Positions 33,710-43,506 of a stretch of 64,000 nt of DNA are shown here, piece after piece. The notes below the pieces were generated by a model. The model made no database searches. It was not told where the DNA came from and saw only the letters and a program-made list of their open reading frames with translations. Source of the stretch: an uncultured Acetatifactor sp. (lineage in GTDB: Bacteria > Bacillota > Clostridia > Lachnospirales > Lachnospiraceae); assembly GCA_910578185.1 (NCBI GenBank), contig CAJTPN010000006.1:64111-128110 (forward strand), in the 5' to 3' direction. The translations under genes and the position numbers were made by a program. The stretch's first letter is position 1; the number at the start of each line of letters is the position of its first letter.

Positions 33710-34384
33710 ATGCGTCTATTGATTGCAGATGATGACAGAGATATCGCAAGGGCGTTGACCGCCCTGTTTGAACATAATCACTATGGCGTTGATACAGTTT
33801 ATAACGGCAATGACGCGTATAGCTATGCCCTGGAGGGCAATTATGATGGCATTGTACTGGATATCATGATGCCGGGTATGGACGGCTTGGAGGTATTGCG
33901 AAATTTGCGCGGAGAGGGAATCAAGACGCCCATTCTTCTATTGACCGCAAAAGGCGATATCGACGAGAGGGTATGCGGTCTGGACGCCGGCGCGGACGAT
34001 TACCTGCCCAAGCCCTTTGCCGCCAGCGAACTGCTGGCAAGGATTCGGGCAATGCTGCGCCGAAAAGACAATTATCAAATGGAACTGCTGGAATTTGAAG
34101 GAATGAAGCTTGATCTGTCCACCTTTGAATTAAGCTTCAGTGAGCATTCCCTGCGTCTTGCCAATCGGGAATTTCAGATGCTGCAACTCCTGATGCAATC
34201 CCCAGGAGCCGTGATTCCTACAGAACAGTTTATGGAGCGGATCTGGGGTTGGGATTCGGAAGTGGAAGTAAGCGTAGTCTGGGTATTTATCTCCAATCTA
34301 AGGAAAAAAATAGAGAAATTAAATGCTCCTGTTTCTATCAGAGCCATTCGCGGAGTTGGATACTGCATGGAAAAGAAATTTTGA
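33710..34384 (+). CDS. OmpR/PhoB-family response regulator
   Basis: 224 residues from the ATG at 33710, where the receiver domain begins directly (MRLLIADDDRDI). The phospho-acceptor Asp is in GIVLDIMMPG (about residue 51), with LLTAKGD and the Lys in YLPKPFAASEL. The C-terminal winged helix contains LANREFQMLQLLMQSPGAV and ISNLRKKIE with RGVGYCM. It forms a two-component pair with the kinase 115 nt downstream. It is divergent from the VTC-domain operon, which is a plausible but untested target. Confidence 0.92.
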   Translation: MRLLIADDDRDIARALTALFEHNHYGVDTVYNGNDAYSYALEGNYDGIVLDIMMPGMDGLEVLRNLRGEGIKTPILLLTAKGDIDERVCGLDAGADDYLPKPFAASELLARIRAMLRRKDNYQMELLEFEGMKLDLSTFELSFSEHSLRLANREFQMLQLLMQSPGAVIPTEQFMERIWGWDSEVEVSVVWVFISNLRKKIEKLNAPVSIRAIRGVGYCMEKKF

Positions 34385-34498
34385 CCCCTACCGCCCCATT
34401 GCTCCAGGTCATATGGCATACATAATATAAACGTTCCAAAGCCCCAAAATCCCCCTCCGGGAAAACCGGGAATATTTCCTCGAAAGGAGTAAAACGCC

Positions 34499-35743
34499 AT
34501 GATTCCAAAGCTCCGGAAGAAATTTATCTCCATCACTGCCGCCGCCCTGTTTGCGGTGATCCTGATTGTCATCACGATCATCAACACCGTCTTTATCATG
34601 GACAGCAACAGAAATTTAAACGCCCGTCTGGAGCGCGTCATGGACGAACGCGAACCGGAATTTCAGCGCCCCGGCGGACCGGAGAAGCCCTTTCCCCCTT
34701 TTGATATGAAATTAAAGATCCGTTTTGACGGCTGTGTGGTTTATTTAAGCGACGACGGCGCTATCAAAGAAATACGACAAGATACCCCAGGACACTATTC
34801 CCGGGAAGAGCTTCAAAATATTGCGGATGATATCTCCCGTAGAGACAAAGAAACGGGCTGGTATCAATATTACAAATTCCGCCTGGAAACCAGAACATTA
34901 CAGGATGGCAGTACGGAACTTGTACTGGGCCTTGTCAATGCCTCCTCGGATCTGTACTCTGTCATCACCATGCTTTTGATTTCAGGCGTCACCGGTATCT
35001 TTATCTTTCTGCTGGTACTTCTTATCATCCTATTTGCTTCCGGCCGGGCCGTAAAGCCCATCGAAGAAAGCTATGCCCGGCAAAAGCAGTTTGTCACCGA
35101 CGCAGGCCATGAGCTAAAAACGCCCCTGACTGTCATCTCCGCCAACAATGCGCTATCCAGAATGATCTATGGCGACTGCGAATGGTTTGACGGCATTGAC
35201 AGCCAGGTAGCAAAGATGAACGGCCTGGTCCGAAGCCTGATTGCATTGGCAAGACTGGACGAGGAACAGACCCCCGTCTTTGCTCCCTTCGATATCAGCG
35301 ACGCAGTATACGATACGGCTAAGTCCTTTGAAAATTTGATTCATACAAGCGGCAAAATCATCACTTTTGATATGACGGAAAATCTCATCTATTCCGGCGA
35401 CGAATCCAAGATCCGGCAATTGATTTCCATCCTGGTTGACAATGCCGTAAAATACTGCGATGCCAACGGTAAAATTGCCATAAGACTCACCGGTGAAAGG
35501 AAGCAGATTTGTCTCCAGGTCATAAACGATTATGCAGCGGCGGCGGAATGTGATTTCAGCCGGGTATTTGAGCGCTTTTACCGAGCGGACAGAGCAAGGA
35601 CGCCGGATGGCAGTTATGGGCTTGGGCTTGCCATTGCGAAGTCCATTGTGGAACTGCACAGGGGGGAAATACGGGCAAAAGCAATGCCCCATGGCAGAAT
35701 ATCCTTTGAGGTGATGCTGAGCCGCGCCGCCAGTTTTCGTTAA
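34499..35743 (+). CDS. Sensor histidine kinase
   Basis: 414 residues. Two membrane helices (about 12-34 and 155-182) enclose an extracellular domain of about 120 residues. The phospho-acceptor His is in DAGHELKTPLTVI (about residue 203). The ATP-binding domain has the N box (LVDNAVKYCD), F box (RVFERFYRAD) and G box (SYGLGLAIAKSIVE). AAAGGAG precedes the ATG. It pairs with the response regulator upstream; the short extracellular domain with an FQRPGGPEKPFPPFD stretch gives no hint of the signal. Confidence 0.92.
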   Translation: MIPKLRKKFISITAAALFAVILIVITIINTVFIMDSNRNLNARLERVMDEREPEFQRPGGPEKPFPPFDMKLKIRFDGCVVYLSDDGAIKEIRQDTPGHYSREELQNIADDISRRDKETGWYQYYKFRLETRTLQDGSTELVLGLVNASSDLYSVITMLLISGVTGIFIFLLVLLIILFASGRAVKPIEESYARQKQFVTDAGHELKTPLTVISANNALSRMIYGDCEWFDGIDSQVAKMNGLVRSLIALARLDEEQTPVFAPFDISDAVYDTAKSFENLIHTSGKIITFDMTENLIYSGDESKIRQLISILVDNAVKYCDANGKIAIRLTGERKQICLQVINDYAAAAECDFSRVFERFYRADRARTPDGSYGLGLAIAKSIVELHRGEIRAKAMPHGRISFEVMLSRAASFR

Positions 35744-35834
35744 AATAGTATTATTTCAACAGATCACACTCAAGTCAAATCCCATGGGGACATTGTACAT
35801 GTTGGAAAGAATCAAAACCACATATCCAATTGTT

Positions 35835-37877
35835 TTATCTGATTTCCGTCATCAGATCCAGTACCGCTTCAAAGCCCTGTTCTGCCGCCATCTGTGCGGG
35901 CGTTACCCCCTGGTTATTAGGGTGATTATAATCAGCTCCCTTCCTGATCAGATACCGCGCATCTTCCTGACCGCCAGCTTCCAATGCATAATGCAGCGCC
36001 GTATTCCCTTCCTTGTCGACCTTATTGATATCCGCCCCGGCCCCAAGCAGTTCCTTAGCCATCTCCTTATGCCATTGAAACATCAATGCTGTCCTGCCCT
36101 CCTGGTCCACATGATTTACATCCACACCTCTGTCCAAAAACAGCGGAAGCAATTCCCTGGTATGATACCGAAGCAGCATAAGAGGTGTTCGCCCCTCCTC
36201 GTCAGGAATGTCCAAATGTTTCAATGTCTTCAGAATGGCCGCCATCGGCTCCGTTTTCACATCCCAGCTATATCCTTTTTCCATTAACGCACAATGGGCA
36301 GGCGTACTCCCCTTAAGGGTCTTCATGGTATCATCCGCACCGGCGTTCACAAGCAGCTCTACCACCTCCTGACAGCCCTCCATACAGGCCAGATGAAGAG
36401 GCGTAACCCCTGCTTCCCCAGGCTCGTCCTGGGTAAGATTTACATCCACCCCTTTTTCCAGCATAATCTTCAACATTCCCAAATGGCCGTTTTCCGCGGC
36501 ACGATGCACTGCCGCCCTCCCATCATTATCTCTCTGCTCCATGGATTCTTTCGAAAAAAACGCTGCCGCTTTCTCCAAATAGTTCTCCTTTTCACCACCG
36601 ATACAGCCCTGGCTATTGGATGCCAGAAGGTTGGCCGGGGTCCGCCCTTTTACCACCGCTTTTTCCATATCCACTCCCAATTCCACCATCTTCCTGAAGA
36701 CTCCAAATCCAAAAGCAACCTCGAGACATTTGTCCCGCAGACAGAACGCTTCTGACTTATAATAAATGAGATTGGTAAAGTCCATCCCCTCCTCCTTACA
36801 AACCTCCAGTACGCTTGCTTCCTCATCGGACATCAGCGCATTGTGCAGAATATCCATCACTTCCCCAAATTCGTCTTCGTCGTCCGGATCTATCTGACGG
36901 ATCAGCATCTTTGTCAGATACAGCGCAAGCCCCAGAGCATCCCTGCTTTCTCTGCTCACTTTACAAAAAAAATTGCTGGTAATCTGGCTCAGCGGAAACA
37001 GATCCATCTTCGGAACAGGGTCTGCACCGTGTTGTTTCAGTGCAAGATACATGGCCTCATTGTGAAATTCAATCGCATGCTCAATGGGCGTCAAACCTCG
37101 TTTATTGGCCACATTTACCATTTCCGGACACCGCTCCATCAGCTCCAGAGCAGCCGTATTATGACCATTTCGCCTTGCCATCATCAAAAGCGTATTGCCG
37201 TCTTCATCCACATAGTCTGTTTTAGCGCCCTTATCCAGAAATACTTTCGCCAGCGGCCAGGTATATTCGGAGCTATAGTCCGTAGACAACAGCTTTTCCA
37301 GAGGCGTAAGCCCGTCAATATTCTTTCCATTGATGTCACAGGTCAACAGACGGGCAATCTCCCCCCTCTGTTCCACGCTTCTTTCCAGACACGTGCCGTC
37401 AAATGTAAGCATCCCATCCGAAAATCTGGGATACGCCAGAAAATGATATGCATTCATATCCCTGTCGTCACATTGGGCGTCACTGGCGCCATGCTCCAGC
37501 AAAAGCCTGACCATACCCAGATTACTCCTGGCACAGGCTAAAAGAAACGGCGTCAGTCCATGCCCCTTTTGGTCGGGCAAATTGATTTCCGCTTCCGTGA
37601 TTCTTCCGTCACAGAGCATTTTCTCCACCGATGCATGGAAATTATGCCATACCAGAAGGTGAAACAGGTTAAGTCCCACTTTTCCCACCGGCGCCAGTAA
37701 TTCCTCCCTGCCGCACTTTGCCAGGCATTCCTCCGCTTCCTCCACAACACTATCTTCAAACCTGTTATCCCAATAATCCGACTTTTCCTCGTCATCCTCC
37801 CACCAGGGGATAAATCTGGCCTGATTAAATTTTTCACTGGAAGATACCAGCAGCTCCGTCAATTCTTTTACATCCAT
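35835..37877 (-). CDS. Ankyrin-repeat protein
   Basis: 680 residues from the ATG at 37877 (GAGGAGG 6-7 nt upstream). It is built almost entirely of ankyrin repeats of about 33 residues, for example GLTPFLLACARSNLGMVRLL, GNTLLMMARRNGHNTAALEL, GVTPLHLACMEGCQEVVELL and GNTALHYALEAGGQEDARYL. The first 60 residues are acidic and non-repetitive. There is no signal peptide or membrane helix, so it is probably a cytosolic binding scaffold. No partner is obvious from the neighbours. A TATACT -10 box in the 204-nt upstream gap (near 38030) suggests that it has its own promoter. Confidence 0.85.
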   Translation of the reverse strand: MDVKELTELLVSSSEKFNQARFIPWWEDDEEKSDYWDNRFEDSVVEEAEECLAKCGREELLAPVGKVGLNLFHLLVWHNFHASVEKMLCDGRITEAEINLPDQKGHGLTPFLLACARSNLGMVRLLLEHGASDAQCDDRDMNAYHFLAYPRFSDGMLTFDGTCLERSVEQRGEIARLLTCDINGKNIDGLTPLEKLLSTDYSSEYTWPLAKVFLDKGAKTDYVDEDGNTLLMMARRNGHNTAALELMERCPEMVNVANKRGLTPIEHAIEFHNEAMYLALKQHGADPVPKMDLFPLSQITSNFFCKVSRESRDALGLALYLTKMLIRQIDPDDEDEFGEVMDILHNALMSDEEASVLEVCKEEGMDFTNLIYYKSEAFCLRDKCLEVAFGFGVFRKMVELGVDMEKAVVKGRTPANLLASNSQGCIGGEKENYLEKAAAFFSKESMEQRDNDGRAAVHRAAENGHLGMLKIMLEKGVDVNLTQDEPGEAGVTPLHLACMEGCQEVVELLVNAGADDTMKTLKGSTPAHCALMEKGYSWDVKTEPMAAILKTLKHLDIPDEEGRTPLMLLRYHTRELLPLFLDRGVDVNHVDQEGRTALMFQWHKEMAKELLGAGADINKVDKEGNTALHYALEAGGQEDARYLIRKGADYNHPNNQGVTPAQMAAEQGFEAVLDLMTEIR

Positions 37878-38081
37878 ATTTTCCTCCTCGTTCTTCCGAC
37901 CCAAACAGCTGAAATAGAAATCTCTCCTCTGATAATCACTCCATAACAATCCCTGATAGAATATCTTATCAGTTGAATTCTCCTGTGGAGTGGCTAAACA
38001 AGGTCGCTTCGCTTTTTGGGAACAGTATAACACAAAAGCAGAAAGAAGAATAGGATTAATTTAAAGTAGTTTCTGCTGAAA

Positions 38082-38873
38082 TCACATTAACTCTTTCTTT
38101 TCGTATACCACAAGTGCAGCCAGAAACGCTGCACATAGTATGGCCGCGCCGATCCCCATACCGCACAGCCATGCACTCTCATCTGCTCCTGCAAAAATAT
38201 CCGCCGCATTACAATAATAAAACGGCGTCACATATTTTATCTTCTTCAGTGCGGGAACCACCCTGCACATCAATTCCATCATATAAAACAGCACCGCCAC
38301 TCCCACAGAAGCGCCCACAGGCCGCTTCCGGCACAGGGCAGAAAGCAGAAAACACAGAGTTCCGATCTCAAGACACATCAAAAATGCCGCCCCATGATAG
38401 CGGACAAAGCTTACTCCATCCGGCATATCCCCCATCCACGCAAAACCGGCCAGAATCAGACAGATACAAATTCCATGAAACACCGCCAACATAACCACAA
38501 GCGCACCATACTTTTCACACAAAATTTTGCTTCTGCCAAGGGAATGAACGTTTAAAAATTCGTAAGTCTTTCCCTCCTCCTCCTTTGCAATGAGCCCGGC
38601 GCCCAGCATCGCGCCATACAGAGCCCCGCCCAGGGATAACAACATGGAAATTTCAACAGCATAATATCCTTCCAGCGTTCCGATACTCACCCTGTCCATT
38701 CCCAACGCCTCCGAAAACGCTCCCATATCAGAAAACATCTCCGACATTTCTCCCACAGAATCCCCAAGACTGTCAAATAAGAGCAGACACCCCAGGCACA
38801 GCCCTCCCACACAAAACGCCCAAACCAACATTGTCCTGAAATTCATCCTGCATTCCTGCCAAAATAACACCAT
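38082..38873 (-). CDS. ABC-2 type transporter permease
   Basis: 263 residues with six hydrophobic segments (for example MLVWAFCVGGLCLGCLLLF, LLSLGGALYGAMLGAGLIA, ALVVMLAVFHGICICLIL). The cytosolic loop AKEEEGKTYEFLNVHSLGRSK is the ABC-2 pattern 'KEEGKTxEFLxxxPISR'. It partners the ATPase encoded 14 nt upstream. Because no substrate-binding protein is present, export (drug, peptide or lipid) is likely. Confidence 0.85.
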   Translation of the reverse strand: MVLFWQECRMNFRTMLVWAFCVGGLCLGCLLLFDSLGDSVGEMSEMFSDMGAFSEALGMDRVSIGTLEGYYAVEISMLLSLGGALYGAMLGAGLIAKEEEGKTYEFLNVHSLGRSKILCEKYGALVVMLAVFHGICICLILAGFAWMGDMPDGVSFVRYHGAAFLMCLEIGTLCFLLSALCRKRPVGASVGVAVLFYMMELMCRVVPALKKIKYVTPFYYCNAADIFAGADESAWLCGMGIGAAILCAAFLAALVVYEKKELM

Positions 38874-38887
38874 AATCTCGCTCCTTT

Positions 38888-39793
38888 CTACCCTACGCTT
38901 GTCTCATTGGAGTAAAAATGCATGAAAACTTCCTCTAAAGCCGGTTCCGATATCAGCAAATCCTTCACTTCCATTCCCCTCAACGCCTCCAGAAGCGCTG
39001 CCACCTCCCCATGCCAGGAAAAAGAAAATCCATCTCCCAACGCCGTGACTTCAGAAATCCCTTCCATTTGAGGAATAAATGCCGGACCGGAGATTCTCAC
39101 CTTGCGCAGCTTTGTCCTGGTCAAATTTTCCACCGTATCCACCTTCACCAGTTCCCCGTCCCGAAGGATACCCACATGCCTGCAATACCGCTTCACCTCG
39201 GAAAGCACATGAGAGGATAAAAAACAGGTCATCCCATCCCGATTGCGCTCCATAAGCAGATCAAAAAACGCTTCCTGCATCAGTGGATCCAACCCGGAAG
39301 TGGGTTCGTCCAAAATCACCAGCTCCGGCCTGTGCTGCAGGGCACATACAATACTGACTTTTTTACGGTTTCCAAGGGATAATTCCCGAATCCTTTTATT
39401 CCTGTCCACCTCCAGTATGGCGCACAATCTCCCGGCTTCCTTATCACAGTCCAGTCCCCGTAATCTGGCAGAATACTTTATCACTTCTCCCACCCTCATG
39501 GCCGGATAAAAATAAGCTTCGGAGGGCATATACCCAACCCTGTTAAAAACTTTACGCAAGATCCTCTTTTCACCATTTCCACCCGCCGTTCCCATCCTCT
39601 GACCAAGCAGGCAGGCTTCGCCGGAAGATATGGAAATCATTTCCAACAGGCATCGAATAGATGTGGATTTTCCTGCGCCGTTGGGCCCCAGATACCCAAA
39701 GATATCACCCTCCTTCACCGCTAAGGTAATATTCTGAATTCCTCTGTTCTTACCGTAGCGCTTCGTCAGTTCCTTCATTTCGATGGCATTCAT
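38888..39793 (-). CDS. ABC transporter ATP-binding protein
   Basis: 301 residues with GGAGG 8 nt before the ATG. Walker A is GPNGAGKST, the signature motif LSLGNRKK (a variant of LSGGQ), Walker B LVILDEPTSGLD, and the switch His lies in FLSSHVLSE. The last 80 residues form the usual accessory domain of drug-exporter-type ATPases. It overlaps the DUF3021 gene by 44 nt and forms the exporter with the permease downstream. Confidence 0.92.
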   Translation of the reverse strand: MNAIEMKELTKRYGKNRGIQNITLAVKEGDIFGYLGPNGAGKSTSIRCLLEMISISSGEACLLGQRMGTAGGNGEKRILRKVFNRVGYMPSEAYFYPAMRVGEVIKYSARLRGLDCDKEAGRLCAILEVDRNKRIRELSLGNRKKVSIVCALQHRPELVILDEPTSGLDPLMQEAFFDLLMERNRDGMTCFLSSHVLSEVKRYCRHVGILRDGELVKVDTVENLTRTKLRKVRISGPAFIPQMEGISEVTALGDGFSFSWHGEVAALLEALRGMEVKDLLISEPALEEVFMHFYSNETSVG

Positions 39794-40253
39794 CTCTTCT
39801 TCCTCCCTTTTGATATGCCTGCAGCATCACATTCAACTGCTCTGTATCAATATCCCGTTTCGCTCTGTTGACCAAGTATGCGCAGAAATACGCCGCCACA
39901 CAGAATAACGCAAAAACAGCCGTGGTCATCAGCTCCCTGTCAAACCATCCGCACAGATAACTGAGCCCGGCATACATTACGGAGCATAAAAGCATGTATA
40001 AAAACTGCCTGCCAGACAATCGCTCCGTCTCGTCAAAATTACCCAATATCAAAACCTGAAAATATCCCATTCCGTAGGTGGCAGCAATCATCTCAAACAT
40101 ATGGAGTAATCTGGCCTCATAGACGCCATGGAGCAAAAGATACATACAGTAAAAAAACAAAACCACAAAAAAATAAAGACATGCCTTGTATTCGATACCG
40201 ATTTCCATGCTCAGATACCGCCTCAGCTTTTCGTTTTTCAACCACTTTCTCAC
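39750..40253 (-). CDS. DUF3021-like membrane protein
   Basis: 167 residues with four membrane helices (YFFVVLFFYCMYLLLHGVY, TYGMGYFQVLILGN, FLYMLLCSVMYAGLSYLCGW, VFALFCVAAYFCAYLVN). LytTR regulators and DUF3021 proteins are frequent operon partners, and DUF3021 proteins are thought to inhibit or sense for the regulator. It lies 27 nt after the LytTR gene and overlaps the ABC ATPase gene. Confidence 0.75.
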   Translation of the reverse strand: MRKWLKNEKLRRYLSMEIGIEYKACLYFFVVLFFYCMYLLLHGVYEARLLHMFEMIAATYGMGYFQVLILGNFDETERLSGRQFLYMLLCSVMYAGLSYLCGWFDRELMTTAVFALFCVAAYFCAYLVNRAKRDIDTEQLNVMLQAYQKGGRRDECHRNEGTDEALR

Positions 40254-40280
40254 ATTTTTTCCTCCCTTCTTTGAAATTTC

Positions 40281-40742
40281 TCACCTCTCAACATCCGGAC
40301 TTCCTCTCCTTAACTGCTCCCGCAGAGTTTCCGCATATTTTCTGGAAATAACCACCTTCTCGCCGTTTTTCAGCGCCGCCAAAATCCGCCCTCCCGGCTG
40401 ACTTTTCAGCCAATCCACCTTGTACAGATTGACCGCCATGGTCCTGGTACATCTTGCTATGCCAAGCTCCCCGTATCGGTATACAATCTCTTCCAGCTTT
40501 TCCCGTAACCGGTAAACCTCCTTTTCCAGATATGCATACGCCACACCCTCCACAGTCTCAAAATAATAGACATCCTCCGGAGCAAAATAATAGACCTGAC
40601 GCGCGTCATCTTTTGTTCCGGCCATCCGGCTGTCGCTATCCGAAAACAGTTTGACAACATCAGATATTTTCCGCGTCATCTCCCGATATCGAATTATTAT
40701 TTCTTCCTCTCCCGAATCTGTCTTCTGAAGAATAATCTTCAT
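40281..40742 (-). CDS. LytTR-family DNA-binding regulator
   Basis: 153 residues from the ATG at 40742. The N-terminal 55 residues are a short helical region with no receiver domain. The C-terminal LytTR domain has the typical sequence VYYFAPEDVYYFETVEGVAYAY (read in parts), RLREKLEEIVYRYG, ARCTRTMAVNLYKVDWLK and GGRILAALKNGEKVVISRKYA. Receiver-less LytTR proteins with a DUF3021 partner usually control the adjacent transporter operon, here the ABC genes that follow. Confidence 0.88.
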   Translation of the reverse strand: MKIILQKTDSGEEEIIIRYREMTRKISDVVKLFSDSDSRMAGTKDDARQVYYFAPEDVYYFETVEGVAYAYLEKEVYRLREKLEEIVYRYGELGIARCTRTMAVNLYKVDWLKSQPGGRILAALKNGEKVVISRKYAETLREQLRRGSPDVER

Positions 40743-40985
40743 GGCTGCCGCCTTTCTCCCGGTCAGATCCTTCTTAACAATCCATCTTCCCAAGGGTTCT
40801 TATCCGAAAAAAATATCCTCCCGGTTTTCTTCATTATACCCGGCAGACTACCAAAAAAGCAATGTCTCAAACGCCGGAATGCATATTGACACGCCCGAAA
40901 TGCACAAAGACCTGTACATCCAAAAATATTATCCTTCTGTTTATCCCAATCTTTACCCAAAATTCGACGGCAGTTGCGGAATACC

Positions 40986-41014
40986 TTTACACATTTCCCC
41001 AAAACTGTTATACT
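40986..41014 (+). promoter_or_regulatory. Predicted promoter of the L-cysteine desulfidase gene
   Basis: TTTACA (40986-40991) and TATACT (41009-41014) have a 17-bp spacer. The leader to the ATG at 41178 is about 155 nt; it shows no riboswitch that I recognise. The rest of the gap from 40743 holds no gene. Confidence 0.65.
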
Positions 41015-41177
41015 TTTTTTGTCCGTCTTCCATTTCCTCCGCCAAAATTCCCCTTCGCGGAAAAAGCCATGACGGTTCGGCCCGCGCCATTGATATGGAT
41101 TGTATGAACCATTACTTCGACTGGAGGAAACGACACAAAAACGAAACGGATTTAACCAACAAAACAGGAGGCACACA

Positions 41178-42452
41178 ATGATTTATGCAGACAGCGATTA
41201 TCAACAATATGTCCAAGTCTTAAAAGATGAGCTGATACCCGCAATGGGATGCACGGAACCGATTTCCATAGCCCTTGCCGCAGCAAAAGCCAGAGAAACG
41301 CTGGGACACCTGCCCGACAGGCTGATTGTAGAAGTAAGCGGCAATATTATAAAGAATGTAAAAAGCGTGGTGGTTCCCCATACGGGCGGCCTGCGCGGAA
41401 TCAAAGCTGCGGCTGCGGCAGGAATTATTGTGGGAGATCCCTCACGACAGCTGGAAGTTCTCTCCCGTGTTACCCAGGAGCAGATCGCCGAAATCGGCAA
41501 ATATCTCAATTCCGTTCCCATTGAAGTGAAACACAAGGAAACTCCTTACATTTTTGATATTATGATGACGGCCTATTACGGTAAAGAAAGTGCATATGTA
41601 CGGATCGTGGAGCACCATACAAATATTGTCAGCGTTCGGCATAACGACATACCGCTCCTCAGTGAGGAATTGCCTCCTGAACATACAGCACCGCCTGATC
41701 ATGCCGGGCTATCCGTTGAAAAGATCATAGAATTTGCCGACTGTGTACATATTGAAGATATACAGGATATATTAGATCGTCAGATCAACTATAATATGGC
41801 CATCGCCCAGGAAGGCTTACTTGGCAATTACGGTGCAAATATCGGCAAGACACTTCTGGCAGGACATGAAAATGATGTGAATTATAAAATGAGAGCCTAT
41901 GCAGCTGCTGCCAGCGACGCTCGTATGAACGGTTGTGAATTACCGGTTATCATCAATTCCGGAAGCGGCAATCAGGGTATTACCACCAGTGTGCCAGTGA
42001 TCGTCTACGCACAGGAAATGCAGATGTCCCATACATTACTGCTCCGAGCCCTGTGTGTCTCCAATTTGATAACGGCTCACCTGAAGACAGGAATCGGAAG
42101 GCTTTCCGCATACTGTGGTGCAGTCAGCGCAGGATGCGGCGCTGCTGCCGGTATCGCCTATCTGCAGGGCGGAAAATATGACACCATCGCACACACGGTG
42201 GTAAACGCCCTGGCCATGGATTCCGGCATTGTGTGCGATGGCGCCAAGGCCAGCTGTGCCGCCAAAATTGCCTCCTCCGTTGACGCCGGTCTGCTGGGCT
42301 TAATGATGTATCAACACGGAAACCAGTTTTTTGGAGGCGATGGTCTCATCAAAAAAGGGGTTGAAAACACCATATCCAATATCGGACGTCTGGCACGGAA
42401 CGGCATGCAGCAAACTGACAAGGAAATCATTCGTATCATGTTGGAAAACTGA
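41178..42452 (+). CDS. L-cysteine desulfidase family protein (CdsB/CyuA-like, UPF0597)
   Basis: 424 residues from the ATG at 41178 (AGGAGG 6-7 nt upstream). The N-terminus ELIPAMGCTEPISIALAAA carries the conserved Cys of the family. Two more cysteine-bearing motifs follow: YCGAVSAGCGAAAGI and GIVCDGAKASCAAKIA, which together are the ligands expected for an oxygen-sensitive [4Fe-4S] cluster, and GSGNQGIT is the glycine-rich signature. The family splits L-cysteine to pyruvate, ammonia and sulfide; L-serine is an alternative substrate of relatives. It would contribute to hydrogen sulfide production. Confidence 0.88.
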   Translation: MIYADSDYQQYVQVLKDELIPAMGCTEPISIALAAAKARETLGHLPDRLIVEVSGNIIKNVKSVVVPHTGGLRGIKAAAAAGIIVGDPSRQLEVLSRVTQEQIAEIGKYLNSVPIEVKHKETPYIFDIMMTAYYGKESAYVRIVEHHTNIVSVRHNDIPLLSEELPPEHTAPPDHAGLSVEKIIEFADCVHIEDIQDILDRQINYNMAIAQEGLLGNYGANIGKTLLAGHENDVNYKMRAYAAAASDARMNGCELPVIINSGSGNQGITTSVPVIVYAQEMQMSHTLLLRALCVSNLITAHLKTGIGRLSAYCGAVSAGCGAAAGIAYLQGGKYDTIAHTVVNALAMDSGIVCDGAKASCAAKIASSVDAGLLGLMMYQHGNQFFGGDGLIKKGVENTISNIGRLARNGMQQTDKEIIRIMLEN

Positions 42453-42546
42453 AAGGATTTTATGGCTTGATTTTTTTGTCAGAATACCATACACTGAAAG
42501 AAAGGGATAACCCGGGCAAAAATATGAAAACAAAGGAGTCAAAAAG

Positions 42547-43422
42547 ATGAGCATGCAGGAACTTAAGCCCATTAAGGAAGGAAAAGTACGGGAAATTTAT
42601 GATAACGGAGACAGTTTGATCATGGTAGCCACGGATCGTATCAGTTGCTTTGATGTGATTCTGGGCAACAAGGTTGACAAAAAAGGTACCGTTCTGACCC
42701 AGATGTCAAAATTCTGGTTCGACATGACAAAAGATATTCTGCCAAACCACATGATCTCCGTGGATGTAAAGGATATGCCTGAATTTTTCAGACAGCAACA
42801 ATTTGACGGAAACAGTATGCTCTGCCGCAAGCTGAACATGATCCCCGTAGAATGTATTGTACGGGGCTATATCACCGGAAGCGGCTGGGCAAGCTATCAG
42901 AAAGACGGCACAGTGTGCGGTATCCGGCTACCGGAGGGCCTGAAAGAATCCGACAAGCTGCCGGAGCCCATCTATACCCCTTCCACCAAGGCAGAACTGG
43001 GGGAGCATGACGAGAATATTTCCTTTGAGCAAAGCGTGGAATACCTGGAAAAGCGCTTTCCCGGAAAAGGTGCGGAATATGCGGAAAAGCTGCGCGACAT
43101 GACCATCTCCCTGTACAAAAAGTGTGCAAAATACGCTTTGGAACGGGGTATTATCATCGCTGACACCAAGTTTGAATTCGGTTTGGACGAAGAGGGCAAT
43201 ATCGTTCTGGGCGACGAAATGCTCACTCCCGACAGTTCCCGCTTCTGGCCCGCCGACGGCTATGAGCCGGGCCACAGCCAACCTTCCTTTGACAAGCAGT
43301 TTGCAAGAGACTGGCTGAAGGCAAATCCGGATAACAACTGGGTTCTTCCGGAGGAGATCGTAAATAAGACCATTGACAAATATCTCCAGGCATACGAACT
43401 CTTAACCGGAAAACCACTTTAA
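42547..43422 (+). CDS. purC: Phosphoribosylaminoimidazole-succinocarboxamide synthase
   Basis: 291 residues. The SAICAR synthetase start EGKVREIYDNGDSLIMVATDRIS, given here in part, binds ATP; CIVRGYITGSGW and IIADTKFEFGLDEEG with VLGDEMLTPDSSRFW are the two PROSITE-type signatures. It condenses CAIR with aspartate using ATP. AAGGAG precedes the ATG. It is a single gene ended by a strong terminator; purA, purB and the purF paralogue are elsewhere on the other strand. Confidence 0.95.
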   Translation: MSMQELKPIKEGKVREIYDNGDSLIMVATDRISCFDVILGNKVDKKGTVLTQMSKFWFDMTKDILPNHMISVDVKDMPEFFRQQQFDGNSMLCRKLNMIPVECIVRGYITGSGWASYQKDGTVCGIRLPEGLKESDKLPEPIYTPSTKAELGEHDENISFEQSVEYLEKRFPGKGAEYAEKLRDMTISLYKKCAKYALERGIIIADTKFEFGLDEEGNIVLGDEMLTPDSSRFWPADGYEPGHSQPSFDKQFARDWLKANPDNNWVLPEEIVNKTIDKYLQAYELLTGKPL

Positions 43423-43440
43423 AACAGATTTTTACTATGA

Positions 43441-43487
43441 AAAAGGCAGACCATCGCCCTGAAACATGGTCTGCCTTATATTTTTCA
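43441..43487 (+). terminator. Strong terminator after purC
   Basis: AAGGCAGACCAT (43443-43454) and ATGGTCTGCCTT (43466-43477) form a perfect 12-bp stem with an 11-nt loop followed by ATATTTTTC. Preceding A residues make it usable from the other side as well, where the hemerythrin/receiver gene ends at 43507. Confidence 0.85.
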
Positions 43488-43506
43488 AACATTAATGTTT
43501 TTCCTG

